Shown here: piece by piece, positions 32,540-44,507 of the stretch
Layout of the letters: the number at the start of each line of letters is the position of its first letter
How positions within the stretch are numbered: position 1 is the stretch's first letter
Assembly: GCA_021292105.1 (NCBI GenBank)
Contig: CM037874.1
Location: forward strand, 40,650,404-40,714,403
DNA: 64,000 bases
Direction of reading: 5' to 3'
Source of the DNA: Anadara kagoshimensis
Lineage: Eukaryota > Mollusca > Bivalvia > Arcoida > Arcidae
Made by a program: the position numbers and the translations under genes
Notes under the pieces: generated by a model
What the model was told of the DNA's origin: nothing
Seen by the model: only the letters and a program-made list of their open reading frames with translations
The model's database searches: none

Positions 32540-34478
32540 AACAAGAGGCCCAATAGGGCCTGTACCGCTCACCTGGGCCGTAAACAGCACAAAAAACACA
32601 ATATATACTACATTTAAGGAGCAATAACTCTGATGTGGATATTTAGATATTTATGAAACTTGCAACTCGCATCTGTGACCTTGACTTTCAAACCAATGAC
32701 CATAATCTATATTAAAATGATCACTGCATCAATACCAACAATATTCTAATATACATGCCTATACAAAAAGTTGATAGTTTTCGAGATAATTAACCTTTTT
32801 GGTATTGTTTTGCTACTGTGACCTTGACCTTTGGACCCTTGACCTTTTTCTATACATCAAAATGATCGTTGTATCAATACCTACAACATTCTAATATACA
32901 TGCTTATACAAAAAGTTCATAGTTTTCAAGATAATGAACCATTTCAGTATTCTTTTGCATCTGTGACCTTGACCTTTGAACCAATGACCTTAATCTATAT
33001 ATCAAAATGATCGTTACATCAATACCAACAATATTCCAATATAGATGCCTATACAAAAAGTTTATAGTTTTCAAGATAATTAACCATTTTGGTATTGTTT
33101 TGCTACTGTGACCTTGACCCATGACCTTTTTCTATACATCAAAATAATCGTTGTATCAATACCTACAACTTTCTCATATACATGCTTATACAAAAAGTTC
33201 ATAGTTTTCAAGATAATGAACCATTTCAGTATTCTTTTGCATCTGTGACCTTGACCTTTGAACCAATGACCTTAATCTATATATCAAAATGATCGTTACA
33301 TCAATACCAACAATATTCCAATATACATGCCTATACAAAAAGTTTATAGTTTTCGAGATAATTAACCTTTTTGGTATTGTTTTGCTACTGTAACCTTGAC
33401 CTTTGGACCCTTGACCTTTTTCTATACATCAAAATGATCGTTGTATCAATACCTACAACTTCCTCATATACATGCTTATACAAAAAGTTCATAGTTTTCA
33501 AGATAATGAACCATTTCAGTATTCTTTTGCATCTGTGACCTTGACCTTTGAACTAATAACCTTAATCTATATATCAAAATGATCGTTACATCAATACCAA
33601 CAATATTCCAATATACATGCCTATACAAAAAGTTTATAGTTTTCGAGATAATTAACCTTTTTGGTATTGTTTTGCTACTGTGACCTTGACCTTTGGACCC
33701 TTGACCTTTTTCTATACATCTAAATGATTGTTGTATCAATACCTACAACATTCTAATATACATGCCCATATAAAAAGTTTATAGTTTTCAAGATAAAGAA
33801 ACATTTTGGTATTGTTTTGCTACTGTGACCTTGACCTTTGAATCAATGACCTTTATCTATATATCAAAATGATCGTTACCTCAATACCAACAATATTTTA
33901 ATTTACATGCCTATATAAAAAGTTTATAGTTTTCCAGATAATAAATAATATTAGAAAGGTAAAAAAATAGGTCATGACCTTCACAATTGACCTTGACACC
34001 ATTTTGAAGGTAATTACAAGAATATGTCAAAACTGAAAACCCCATGTCATTATCTGGTCAAATAGTCAAGTTTTAACAATTTGAAGCTATTTTACGATTT
34101 TTTCAAAATTAAACGCAAAAATGCGTAACCTATTTTTTGTCCAAATTTCAAAACATGAACAAACTATAGGCTTAAGACCCTAGAGAAGCCAAATATCACA
34201 TCAGATTTTCTCCAATCAATACTTTCGGAGAAGAAGATTTTTTAAGATTTTTGCACCCCTAGGTCACCTTGACCTAGTTATGGTAGCCATGGCAACGCCA
34301 CGAACAAATCTGAATTGCACCGGCCCATATATACTTCTTACCAAGTTTCATTGAAATCTGTCCAGTAGTTTCAGAAGAGAAGTCGAAAATGTGTGTTAAC
34401 GACGCACGCACGCACGCACGCACATACACACGCTGCGCTATGCCATAAGCTCACATGACCTATGGTCAGGTGAGCTAA
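32540..34478 (+). mobile_element. HINE/pearl-like element with dimeric higher-order monomers
   Basis: Starts AACAAGAGGCCCAATAGGGC with CCGCTCACCTGGG. Monomers alternate between an A type (CAATGACCTTAATC, TCGTTACATCAATACC) and a B type (TTGCTACTGTGACC, TTCTATACATC, CATGCTTATAC), giving a ~290-bp dimer unit. The 3' flank has the 19-bp palindrome (34259), an ACGC tract (34404-34430), a hairpin and CTAA (34475-34478). Closest to the copy at 48089-50038. Confidence 0.85.
34259..34277. promoter_or_regulatory. 19-bp AGGTCAnnnTGACCT palindrome
   Basis: Same as 11105-11123. Lies about 300 bp beyond the downstream end of the glucosidase exon at 34582, inside the following intron. Confidence 0.55.
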
Positions 34479-34581
34479 AAATGCAACGCCTTGTTGAAAA
34501 TTTATTTCTATTCAAAACTGAAAAAATTTGTTCAAATTAAAACAGAATCTTTTGTCACTTTAAATGATTTATTATACCTAC

Positions 34582-34754
34582 ATATCGGTTTGTTCCCCAT
34601 GACCACACATTTCGGAACCAGACTGTTGGCAACACATGTACACTGGCTTTCTCTGGGCCTCTATTTGTTATTATATACCGAACCAGTATATCATTTGGTG
34701 TATTTTTACAATATTCAGCTGACACATCAAAATAGCGATTTTCATCGAATATAC
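34582..34754 (-). CDS. MGH1-like (GH63-type) glucosidase, internal exon
   Basis: Exon of a putative cytosolic alpha-glucosidase-like glycoside hydrolase, a family best known from bacteria and fungi (yeast YMR196W type). Translation: IFDENRYFDVSAEYCK, then DILVRYIITNRGPEKASVHV and LPTVWFRNVWSWG. The NRGPE and LPT-WFRN-WSWG blocks are conserved in my recollection of the family. Boundaries: acceptor TTTTGATAG at 34755 and donor GTAGGT after 34582. The exon starts with 2 nt that complete a Gly codon left by the upstream exon and ends in phase 0. The match in phase between three separate exons is strong internal support. The substrate is unknown for the animal protein. The next downstream exon was not found in the window. 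Confidence 0.78.
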
Positions 34755-35509
34755 CTATCAAAAAACAAGTAATGATTAAATATATGCTTAGGTTTTTATA
34801 TTTGTAAGAGATGTGATTTGATTGACTTTATTATAGATCACTAAGACTTGAAGAACAATAATTTGGTTGCTCAGATGTCAAATCAGATAATCTGTATATA
34901 TTTGTGAATATGCTTTCAAAGATTCTATTAATATAAACAAACCCTTACATAGCACTAATGAAATATTTCAAACTATATGCAATACATGTATTACAACCTA
35001 GATTGTCCAGGATGTCCCTTATTTTGTCCTTTCAAAACTAAAAGTAAAATGTTTTGGTCTTACAAATTTTCAAAACATGTTTTGAGAAAATTTATTTATT
35101 TAAAACTACTGTTAAAAGTTTATTTATAATGACTGCCAGGCATGACATACAATGTTATAGGAATGGAGACAAAAGCAGAATTATTTGGCAAAGTGCACAT
35201 AATTTAGAAAGAAATGACAAGAAATGACAGGAATTTGAATAAACAAAGAAAACTGAACAGGTTAAACGTAAACAATGGTAAAAGAGATCATGAAAATGGC
35301 AGTGATAAAGTCACTTCTGGCCAATTAAAAGTTTGGTTACAATGTAAGAGTTTATATACAGTTAACTCAAACTTTGATAGCCGTTCATGACTATATTTTC
35401 ATTTCCCTGTGAGGTTCAAGATGAATAACTATATTTTAATCATACTTTTAATTCTTTTGAAATTCAATATGCCAATTTAAGAATCCTTCTTAATTTGTAA
35501 TATTTTTAC
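34755..35509 (-). other. Short intron of the glucosidase gene
   Basis: 755-bp phase-1 intron with GT...AG borders as read on the minus strand. AT-rich, free of the HINE repeats that crowd the neighbouring introns. Confidence 0.7.
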
Positions 35510-35684
35510 CAGTATCCTGAAGCTCATATTCTGGTTCATTGACCCAGCGCTTCTGATTTTCTTCCAGTAGATTACCATATGGGAATGGTGATTGTGGATA
35601 TTTATATAATGCTTTCATATAAGAATGGGTAGGAGTACTGTCGAGGTAGTAATATAATTCTTTACAATCTTCACCATGATTACC
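35510..35684 (-). CDS. MGH1-like (GH63-type) glucosidase, internal exon
   Basis: Translation [20 protein letters not shown], then [20 protein letters not shown] and RRxxEPEYELxDTG-like [20 protein letters not shown] and [19 protein letters not shown] are signature blocks of the family as I recall it. Acceptor TTAATTGCAG before 35684, donor GGTAAAAATA after 35510. The exon is 175 bp, starts in phase 0 and leaves 1 nt (G) that joins GT of the 34754 exon to restore the conserved Gly. The intron to that exon is 755 bp. The intron to the upstream exon (50521-50689) is ~14.8 kb and filled with transposable elements. No stop or frameshift within the exon, so the gene is probably active. Confidence 0.82.
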
Positions 35685-35814
35685 CTGCAATTAACACATG
35701 ATAAAGATCAAAATGAATGATACATATCAATAATGTATTTGTTTAATTCTCTTGTATACAACAGGAGAAGCATTGTATATAACTAATTGACAGAGAAATT
35801 TGGTACATTTCACA

Positions 35815-37325
35815 ACATGGAACCTATATGGCCTGATACAATCACCTGATAAATAATGGCCTGTATTGCTCACCTGGTGTGTATTTAAGCCAAAATCAAA
35901 GCAATTTTCTATGGTGGACATCTTCTGGTTTTATATATGGAATTTGATGACAACAAGCCATTTGGTTCATGAGAAGTCTTTTATAGCATATATATTTACA
36001 ATATGACTCTTCGATGAAACATAAAGAAGCAATTGTATTTCAATTCCCGTTGAAACACAATAGGGGACATGACCCTTGATGTGTATCAATTTTCCCGCAA
36101 TATTACGTCATGTCCCGCACAGGGGATCGCGTGATCATGTAAAATAAGCCGATCTCGCATGGCTAAAAACCCTATATCACATGAGCAGATATGGACTAAA
36201 TAGCGCCAAGGTACAAAATATTTATTAAAAGAAAAAATGAAATATAAGAAATGACATTTCTGTTCATGGTATTTCAAGGGGTAATGAAAGATAGTGTGGC
36301 ACGTGCCAAATTCAAAATGAAGGGCGAATTGCCATACAACCTTGGCCACTGTCAAATCTATTCACAAACTTTGTAGAACTCAACATGCTGATTCTTTATA
36401 TGAAGTTCGATAATTATATGCCTTTTGGTTCATGAGAAGAAGTCATTTTAGCGTTTTTATGTATAAGGTCACTGTGATCATGAACAGAGGCCAAGGACAA
36501 ATCTATTTGCATCTTTTTAAAACTCAACATGCTGCTTTTATATCTGACTTTTGATGACTTTGGGTCATAATAAAAAGCCATCTTTTAGCATTTTTTGCAC
36601 AAAAGGTCACTGTGACCTTTAATGCAGGTCAAGGTCAAATCTATTTGCAAACTTTGCAGAACTCAAGGCTGTGATTTTATATATGAACTTTGGTGTCTAC
36701 CGGCCTTTTGGTTTAAAAAGTCATTTTTAGTGTTTTTACATAAAAGGTCATGGTGACCATGAATGAATATCATGATCAAATCTATATGCAAACTTTGTAG
36801 AACTCAAAACGCAGATTCTATGAATGAAGTTTGATGCCTATAGGCCTTTAAATTTATGCGAAGAAATCATATTTAGTGTTTTTACATACACCGTCACTGT
36901 GACGTTGAACTAAAGTCAAGGTCAAATCTATTTTAAATTTTCCACACTGATTATATGTAAGAAGTATGATGACTATATTCATGTTTGCATTTTTACATAT
37001 AAAGCTCACTGTGGCTTTCTTAAACGAAGGTCAAATCTATTTGCAAACTTTGCAGAACTTAACATGCTGATTATGTATATTCAGTTTGGGGATCCAAGGC
37101 CTTTAGGTTCAGAAAACGAAGTCATTTTAGTGATTTTACACCCAAGGTCACATTCTCAGCCATTGTGACCTTGACCATCTTGATCTTTGTATCAATAGCT
37201 ACATTATTCTAATACACATGCCTATACAAAAAGTCTATAGTTTTCAGATAATTAACCATTTCAGTATTATTTTGCATCTGTGACCTTGATCTTTGAACTC
37301 CTAACCTACATCTATATATCAAAAT
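35815..37325 (+). mobile_element. HINE-like element with ~140-bp monomers, chimeric right side
   Basis: The left end has two 5'-type blocks (GGCCTGATACAATCACCTGA near 35830 and TATTGCTCACCTGG near 35863). An interruption (about 36020-36350) is followed by about six monomers of ~140 bp with CTATTTGCAAACTTTGCAGA, CTCAACATGCTGATT and AGGTCACTGTGACC-like motifs (landmarks at 36466, 36604, 36745, 36891, 37003, 37143). At about 37160 it switches to a 145-bp-type monomer that ends near 37325. No 3' end is present. Lies in the long glucosidase intron. Confidence 0.6.
36604..36618. promoter_or_regulatory. Perfect AGGTCAnnnTGACCT inverted repeat in a ~140-bp monomer
   Basis: AGGTCACTGTGACCT is an exact consensus palindrome with a 3-bp spacer. 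The next monomer has AGGTCATGGTGACCA (36745-36759), and neighbours keep degenerate forms. A direct AGGTCAAGGTCA follows at 36625-36636. Confidence 0.55.
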
Positions 37326-37709
37326 TGACAAATGAAACAAATCTAACCATTGAAGCCGAAATTTTTAATTCTGTAAGTCAACTGAATGATAAAATAAGAT
37401 CATTTATTTAATAATTCAGTCTTCAAAGTTGTAGACATTTAACATTGAACCAAATTGTTTAAGGGTTGGTGAACAACTTTTGTATTTTATATTTAGATGG
37501 GCTTTTTATCACTCTGTGCAAAGTTGGCTGACAGAATTATAATCAAACCTCATCTGCTATGGTAAGCCTTATTCAATTTGTCAATTCTGTCAGTCAACAC
37601 ACTGAGTGACCAAAACGATTTAAGAGTCAATGTTGAATATGTTGAATGTCCATGCATCCAAGAAACAAAGTATGTACAGTTGGTAGAAATATTGTGTTTA
37701 TCCATTTAA
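37326..37709. other. Unassigned intronic sequence
   Basis: No repeat border or coding frame recognised. Confidence 0.4.
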
Positions 37710-40700
37710 AACAAGAGGCCCATGGGCCTTAACGCTCACCTGAGGCAGAGTACATATCTTTTGCAGAGGTTCAATGGTCAATGACATTAATAAAAGAGAA
37801 TATCAAAATTTTCAGCAGTAGGGGCCAATAATATGCAAGTATTTTTGCAAATTAATTATAATAATTATTATGGGTATAATAATGGTAAATTCTCTATTAC
37901 ACAAAGGCAGGGGGTGATCACATGTATTCCTAAGGAGGGAAAGTCAAAATTTTACTTAAAAAATTGGAGGCCGATTTCCTTACTGAATGTAGATTATAAA
38001 ATTGCATCAGCAGCAATTGCTAGCCGAATTAAACCAGTTCTTAATACAATAATAAGTGAATCACAAACAGGTTTTATAAAAGGGAGGTTTATTGGGGAGA
38101 CAAGTAGGTTGGTATATGACATTTTAGAAAAAACAGAAACAGAAAATATTCCAGGTATTTTGCTTCTTCTTGATTTTGAAAAAGCTTTTGATTCCATAGA
38201 ATGGTCTTTTATTGAAAATTCACTTAAATTCTTTGGTTTTGGGAACTCAATCATCAAGTGGTTTCTTGCTTTTTATTCAAATATAACAAGCTGTACTCAA
38301 TACAACGGTCCCTGTTCTAGTTTCTTCCAGATTCAACGGGGTGTCAGACAAGGTGATCCACTTTCCCCTTATCTTTTCATCATATCCGCTGAGTTATTAA
38401 GTGCAGCAATTAAACAAGACCCTAAAATAAAAGGCATCACAATAAACGATTCTGAATATCTTATAGGACAGTATGCAGATGATACCAGCCTTATGCTGGA
38501 CGATGACTCTGAATCTCTTAACTCTGCTATTAAAATAATTGAAGATTTTGGCGACTGTTCTGGGTTGAGAGCAAACTTTGAAAAAACCGAGGTTGTGTGG
38601 ATTGGGGCCAGGAGGGGATGCATTGAGGAATTGCAAACTAAAAAGTGTTTAAAATGGAATCACAGTGGATCTTTTAAACTTCTAGGGCTAAAATATAATT
38701 TACAAGCAGACTCGATATATATCGAGAATTACACTGAAAAGGTTACCTCTTTTAAAAACGTTCTCAAAAACTGGTCTTATAGAAATTTGTCCTTAATGGG
38801 AACTTCATCTGGAATGGCAAAGTAGATAAACTTAAACGAAATATTATGTATAACGACCTGGAACATGGCGGACTTCGGGTGCCTCATATACAATCTTTTT
38901 ATCGAGCACTTAAAATGACATGGATTAAAAAACTAATTGACCCTCTGAATAACTCATCTTGGAAATGTCTTTTGTTAGATACGCTTGAAAAAATTGGAGG
39001 AGATAAAATACTTTTCCTACAGGAAATTGGCATATCAAAATGTTGTGCAGGATTCAATTCTTTTTGGATATTGGGCAAAATTAAACCAATCCCTCACTGC
39101 ATCCCCGAATGACATTATTTCCCAACCTCTATGGTACAATCCCGAGATCAGAATTGATAAAAAAATGGTATTTTTCAAGAACATGGTCGATTGTGACATT
39201 TATTTTATTAATGATATTATTGACGAACATGGATTTTTCTTGAACTGCGGAGAGTGCAACGAAAAATACGGCTGTTCAATAAATCATGTGAGTTACGCGG
39301 GTCTAGTAAATGCTATACCAAAACACTGGAAAAATATCTTAAAAAATAATTTGTTTAATAAAGAAATTAAAAATGTTAATATACAATATTTAAAATGGAA
39401 AGACAAAGTTTCAAAAATATTTTACAACATGTTCTTAAAATCTGTTGAAAAGGACCCTTTTAAAACACAAGATTTTTTTCATACACAACTTAACACTAAC
39501 ATCCACGAAAAAAACTGGAAACAGATATATAAATCGCCTTTTATTATTACCAGCGATTCAAAGTTGCAGTCTTTGCAGTTCAAGATCAATCATAATATAA
39601 TTTTTACAAATGATCGATTATTTAAGTGTAAACTTTCAGAAACAGAACTGTGTACTTTTTGTTTTGAAACAAAAGAAACATTGATTCACTTATTTTATGA
39701 ATGTAGTTACAGTCGATCGGTTTGGTTTGGTCTTTTAGATGACCTTTACAATAGTTGTGGTTTATTTATTGACAAAAACATACGACATTTTATTCTTGGT
39801 TTGACAAATCATCCAAACAAACATATAATTAATCTCTGTTTTCTGATCATCAAAAATCACATATACTTATGTAAATTGAGAAAGACCAGGCCAAACTATA
39901 AAATTGCTTTACAATCAATCAAAGATTACAGAAAATTAGAACTGTTCTCTCTATATATGTTAAGTCCCAAAATAGCAAACAACATAAGACAATCATGGAA
40001 TATTATTAATTTACTTTTAGATAGAAATGGATGAATTTATAATTTGTATATTTTTCTCTGTTAAAGTGTGTATTTATATATTAATGAAATGAATATGTTT
40101 AATATATGGAAGATGGAATAAAAACTATTAATACCAAAAAATAATAATTATTATATAAGTATGCTATATATAACATATCTAAAGTCTAGCTACAATATGT
40201 TATTTATAAACAGCTAAAACATCTGTATATTAAAATGTGCATTAGGCCAATACCTACAATATTCCTATATACATGCCTACACAAAGAGTTTATAGTTTTT
40301 GAGATAATTAACCATTTAAGTATTCATTCGCATCTATGACCTTGACCTTTAAACCTATGACCTTCATTCATATATCAAAATGATTGTTGTGCAAATGCTT
40401 ACAATATTCTGATATACATGCCTATACAAAAAGTTTATAGTTTTTGTGATAATTAACCATGTAAGTATTCATTCAATTCTATGACCTTGACCTTTGAACC
40501 CATGACCTTCAATCATATATCAAAATGATCGTTAGGCCAATACCTACAATATTCCAATATACATGCCTATACAAAAAGTTTATAGTTTTTTAGATAATTA
40601 ACCATTTAAGTATTCATTTGCATCTATGACCTTGACCTTTGAACCTATGACCTTCATTCATATATCAAAATGATCGTTGTGCAAATGCCTACAATATTCT

Positions 40701-42015
40701 AATATACATGCCTATACAAAAAGTTTATAGTTTTTTAGATAATTAACCATTTTAATTTCGTTTGCAGCTATGACCTTGACCTTTGAACCTATGACCTTCA
40801 CTCATATATCAAAATGATCGGTAGGCCAATACCTACAATATTCCAATATACATGCCTATACAAAAAGTTTTTAGTTTTTGAGATAATTAACCATTTAAGT
40901 ATTCATTCGCATCTATGACCTTGACCTTTGAACCTATGACCTTCAATCATATATCAAAATGACCGTTGTGCAAATGCCTATAGCATTCTAATATACATGC
41001 CTATGCAAAAGGTTTATAGCTTTTGAGATAAATAATCATTTCAGAACTTGTTCACATCTGTGACCTTGACCTTTGAACCCATAACTTTCATTCATATATC
41101 AAAATGGTTGTTAGGCTAATACCTACAATATTCTAATATACATGCATATACAAAAAGTCTATAGTTTTTGAGATAAATAATCATTTCAGTACTTGTTTAC
41201 ATCTGTGACCTTGACCTTTGAACTCATGACCTTTACTTTTATATCCAAATGACCATTGGGCCATTACCTACAATATTCTAATATACATGCCTATACAAAA
41301 AGTTCATAGTTTTGCAGATAATGAACTATTTTGGTAAACTTGTACGTCTGTGACCTTGACCTTTGAACCCATGACCTTAATCGATATATCAAAATGATCG
41401 TCATGTAAATACCTACAATTAACCAAAAATCCTATGTCATTATCACCAGAAATGTTTAAAAAATAGCATTTTTTATCAAAGGTCAAAAACTGGGACATGA
41501 CCTTGACCTTCGACCTTGACATCAATCGGAAGAAAATCGCAAGACAAGATCAACAGTGAAAACTCCATACAATTATCTTCAGCCATTATGAAGTTATAAC
41601 AATAAATGTCTCATTTTAAAAATTACATAATTTTACGCAAAAAACGCGTAACCTATTTTTCATCCAATTTTCATGAAAAACACAATTTTAATGTATCTAG
41701 GTATCCTGAATCCAAAAATCTAATCAAAATTTGCCTGCACCTTTTGGTTTCAGAGAACAAGATTTTTTTGTCTTTTGGCTATTTATAGTAACGGCAGCCA
41801 TATTGTTGGGCGTGGTCAAACCCCGAACACAATTTTGAAAGCCTGTTACCCAGGCATAATAATTACCAAGTTTCATCAAATTTGGCTCAGTAGTTTTGGA
41901 GGAGAAGATTAAAATGTAAAGTTTACGCACGACGGACGACGAACGACGAACGACGGACGACGGACGGTGATAGATAGCAATAGCTCATCTGAGCCTTTCG
42001 GCTCAGGTGAGCTAA
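37710..42015 (+). mobile_element. HINE/pearl-like element interrupted by a LINE
   Basis: Starts AACAAGAGGCCCATGGGCC with CGCTCACCTGAGG. The 5' domain is split by the LINE insertion at 37872-40140. Monomers of the 145-bp type run from about 40220 to 41400. The 3' domain has several stacked TGACCTTGACC half-sites (41490-41520), a GACGGACGACGAACG tract (41930-41968), a GAGCCTTTCGGCTC hairpin and CTAA (42012-42015). Closest to the copy at 50977-52747; this subtype lacks the 19-bp palindrome. Confidence 0.85.
37872..40140 (+). mobile_element. 5'-truncated Tx1/L1-like LINE with 14-bp target duplication
   Basis: The target duplication ATAATAATTATTAT flanks it exactly (37858-37871 and 40141-40154). 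The sequence starts inside ORF2: NWRPISLLN, GFIKGRFIGE, LLDFEKAFDSIEW, GVRQGDPLSPYLFI and the YADD catalytic motif give reverse transcriptase domains in order. A C-terminal region with CTFC...H-F-C cysteine/histidine motif follows. The first frame stays open to 38825, then continuity is lost by an internal deletion near 38800; a further frameshift lies between 38985 and 39112; the last frame ends at 40034. An AATAAA lies at 40117-40122 and a short A-tract precedes the right duplication. The copy cannot move on its own. The clade is inferred from motif style. Confidence 0.9.
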
Positions 42016-42752
42016 AAAGACAATCAGTAAATAAAATTTAATAAAGTTTTATCAATTGTACCTTCAGATTGTCCATTGTTTGTCATTTTGGATAAAGAGA
42101 AAGTAGTTTTTGCAAACCTGACCGCTGCTTTAGGAGGTTCATTCTAGTGTTTGTATGTAACTGGATAATTTGCTGTATAAGCTGTTTTTTAAAAAAACTG
42201 CTGATTATCATTCACAATATTCCCGTTTCATTACTTCCACACATTGCACTGTACAATTTATCTCCCTTTCACGGAAGTCAAATGTAATCAATAAATAAGT
42301 TTTAAAATGTAGCAGAGTACAGCAACACCAAAATACTTTATTATACCCTTTAAAATAAATTCAAATTACCGTAGATTTCATAAAGAATTAGTTAAATCCA
42401 CCATTCATTGCTGTTTATTTCATAAAAAGTAATGATTTTACATGGTAGGACGCAAACTTCCTGGACTACTTTTTATTGTATTTACGAGATCAGTTCGCCA
42501 GATTGCACAAATTTTTGGATGCATCCTGTTGCAATATATTACTAGATTCCGAAATTTATTCCAAATGCGCATATGTAACAAAATGCATTAGCCGTTTCAG
42601 AATACATATCTCACGATAAAACAGATACATTTCCTTCATGTTCATTTACCAGGTGCACTATTTTCATGCGTACTAATCTCATAGAAAAGAAGCCTGATCT
42701 TGGCAGAAAGCGATAGCAAAGTACGCTTTCACTATCGTGAAATGCCATACAA
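42016..42752. repeat. Dispersed repeat R3, second long copy
   Basis: Aligns by eye with 28390-29432 (GGATAAAGAGAAAGTAG, ATCTCCCTTTCACGGAAGT, TTTTACATGGTAGGACGCAA). It lacks about 300 bp of the middle. It begins immediately after the HINE end at 42015. Confidence 0.7.
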
Positions 42753-43475
42753 AAAAGGACTTGACCTGATACAGAGGGTTGTACATACACACTGTGTAGA
42801 TGATATGTATGTATCAAGTATCAAAACTGCTCAGGTCATTAAAGAAAGGGAAAGATATGATGTTGACATCATAGGTGTCAGTGAATGTAGATGAACTGGA
42901 TCTGTCTCTAACAGCCACACCATAATTTATTCTGCAAGATCTGACAATCAGCATTCAGAAGGAGTTACAATAATAATGAACAAAGAGAATGTCAAACCGT
43001 GTCCATCTAAAAACACCTGGGACACCAATGAAGAGAAAACAAAGTCTAAAGAAAAAGCCTTACACACCAAGTCTGCACAAAAAGTGAACAATTCAAAAAA
43101 TTATACAGTAGTTCAAAAACTCTTTAGATAAACCAGTATCCAACACCATCCTCAATTTATTAAACAACATATGGTGAAAAGAAATAATTCTAAATGAATG
43201 ATCAAAAGGATTTCATAGTGAGGTTATCTAAGAAAGGAGACCTTGGGAATTGTGATAACTGGAGAAAAATAACCCTGGTTTCAACCCCAAGAAAAGCGAG
43301 CTAGACACTGTCCTGAGACAAACAGGTAGAATTTAGAAAAGGGAAAGGCCGTATTGACCAAATATTCAGACTTAAAAACATCATTGAACATTCAATTGGA
43401 TGGAAGTCATCACTTTATGTAAACTTCATAGATTTCAAAAAGGCCTTTGATAGCATATATAGAGACACACTTTTT
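42753..43475 (+). pseudogene. Degraded non-LTR retrotransposon (endonuclease and RT pieces)
   Basis: The first part (42753-43010) encodes RYDVDIIGVSECR, then (after an in-frame stop) GSVSNSHTIIYSARSDNQHS and EGVTIIMNKENVKP. This resembles the AP-endonuclease domain of LINEs. After a large internal deletion, 43190-43475 carries, in shifting frames, GxIDQIFRLKNIIEHS and SSLYVNFIDFKKAFDSIYRD, the first reverse-transcriptase blocks up to the catalytic Asp of block A. Many stops and frameshifts; the YxDD region is absent. Older than the LINE at 37872. Clade uncertain (RTE-like or similar). Confidence 0.65.
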
Positions 43476-43484
43476 TTTAAAAAT

Positions 43485-43620
43485 TATAATTATAATTCCA
43501 TCATGTGCCCATTGTCAGTTATCATTTTTATACATAAAACTTATCTTTTCACAATTAGTTTACTTATGTGAAATTCTAAATTCAAGACAACATCAAACGA
43601 TTGAGATAGTACATTTCCAG
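43485..43620. repeat. Dispersed repeat R4, copy 1 (paralogue at 58370-58535)
   Basis: Shared stretches include TGTGCCxxTTGTCAGTTATC, ATCTTTTCACAATTA, TTACTTATGTGAAA and TTCAAGACAACATCAAA in the same order. No coding content. Class unknown. Confidence 0.65.
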
Positions 43621-44507
43621 GTGTCATGAAATCACCCTATTTGAACACCAGTCCTGTCAACCAATTTTGCTAATTGTAAGACCACATCCTGTCGATAAAA
43701 GTATGGGTCTCAATCTAAGGAATGTCTAATAAACAAACTTTTTATTCAGGTAGACTAATAATGATTGCTTAATTATTGGTAGGTTTCATGCGGATGTAAA
43801 TTCCACTTCATCAAATGAATTTATCGTGAAATAAAAACAGAATTTTCAGCTAGTCCAGTAATATTAGTAAGGCAGATAATTAGTATTCTGTGGGTCACTG
43901 CACAGGGTCCGAAAAACCAGCCTTTTCAATTTGGACTAATATCTCCCTTATTTCAACATGGATTTTTATGAAATTTTTGCATTAAGTAATATTTCAGTAT
44001 AGGGAATAACATATGTAAAAATAAAAAATCGTTACAGGAACTCTTTAAGGTCAAATCTCACTTCTTTTCAGAATTTTCAGTAAAATTCTGTCTGTGCATT
44101 TTTTAATATAGTCACAGCACCCCATATCAATGTTGAGATATTTGCTAAAAAATAAGTGTTATTGCAGGTCAACACACACACACACAATAATAAAATATAC
44201 GGAAATTTGCAACAGAAAAGCCTATATTTCACTAAAACATTGTTGCATTTTCACTAGAGACACACCACCAAATCAATGATTAATCATAAGATGTATATAG
44301 AGATTATTTATATTATTGAAAAGAGCATTTGATAGTTTTCGGCTGTTCCATAAGCTTCAGTGCTTGGTCTTATTAAGAAATTTTAAACAGCCATATAGAT
44401 CCACCTGAATTTGATTTTAAAATATGTGCTGGTAATTGTTAGTGTTTAAAACATGTAAAACAATCATTTGCCCCATCCAATTATTTTGAAAATCCCAACA
44501 AGGGCAG
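43621..44507. other. Unassigned intronic AT-rich region
   Basis: A short CA microsatellite lies near 44170-44190. Nothing else recognised. Confidence 0.4.
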
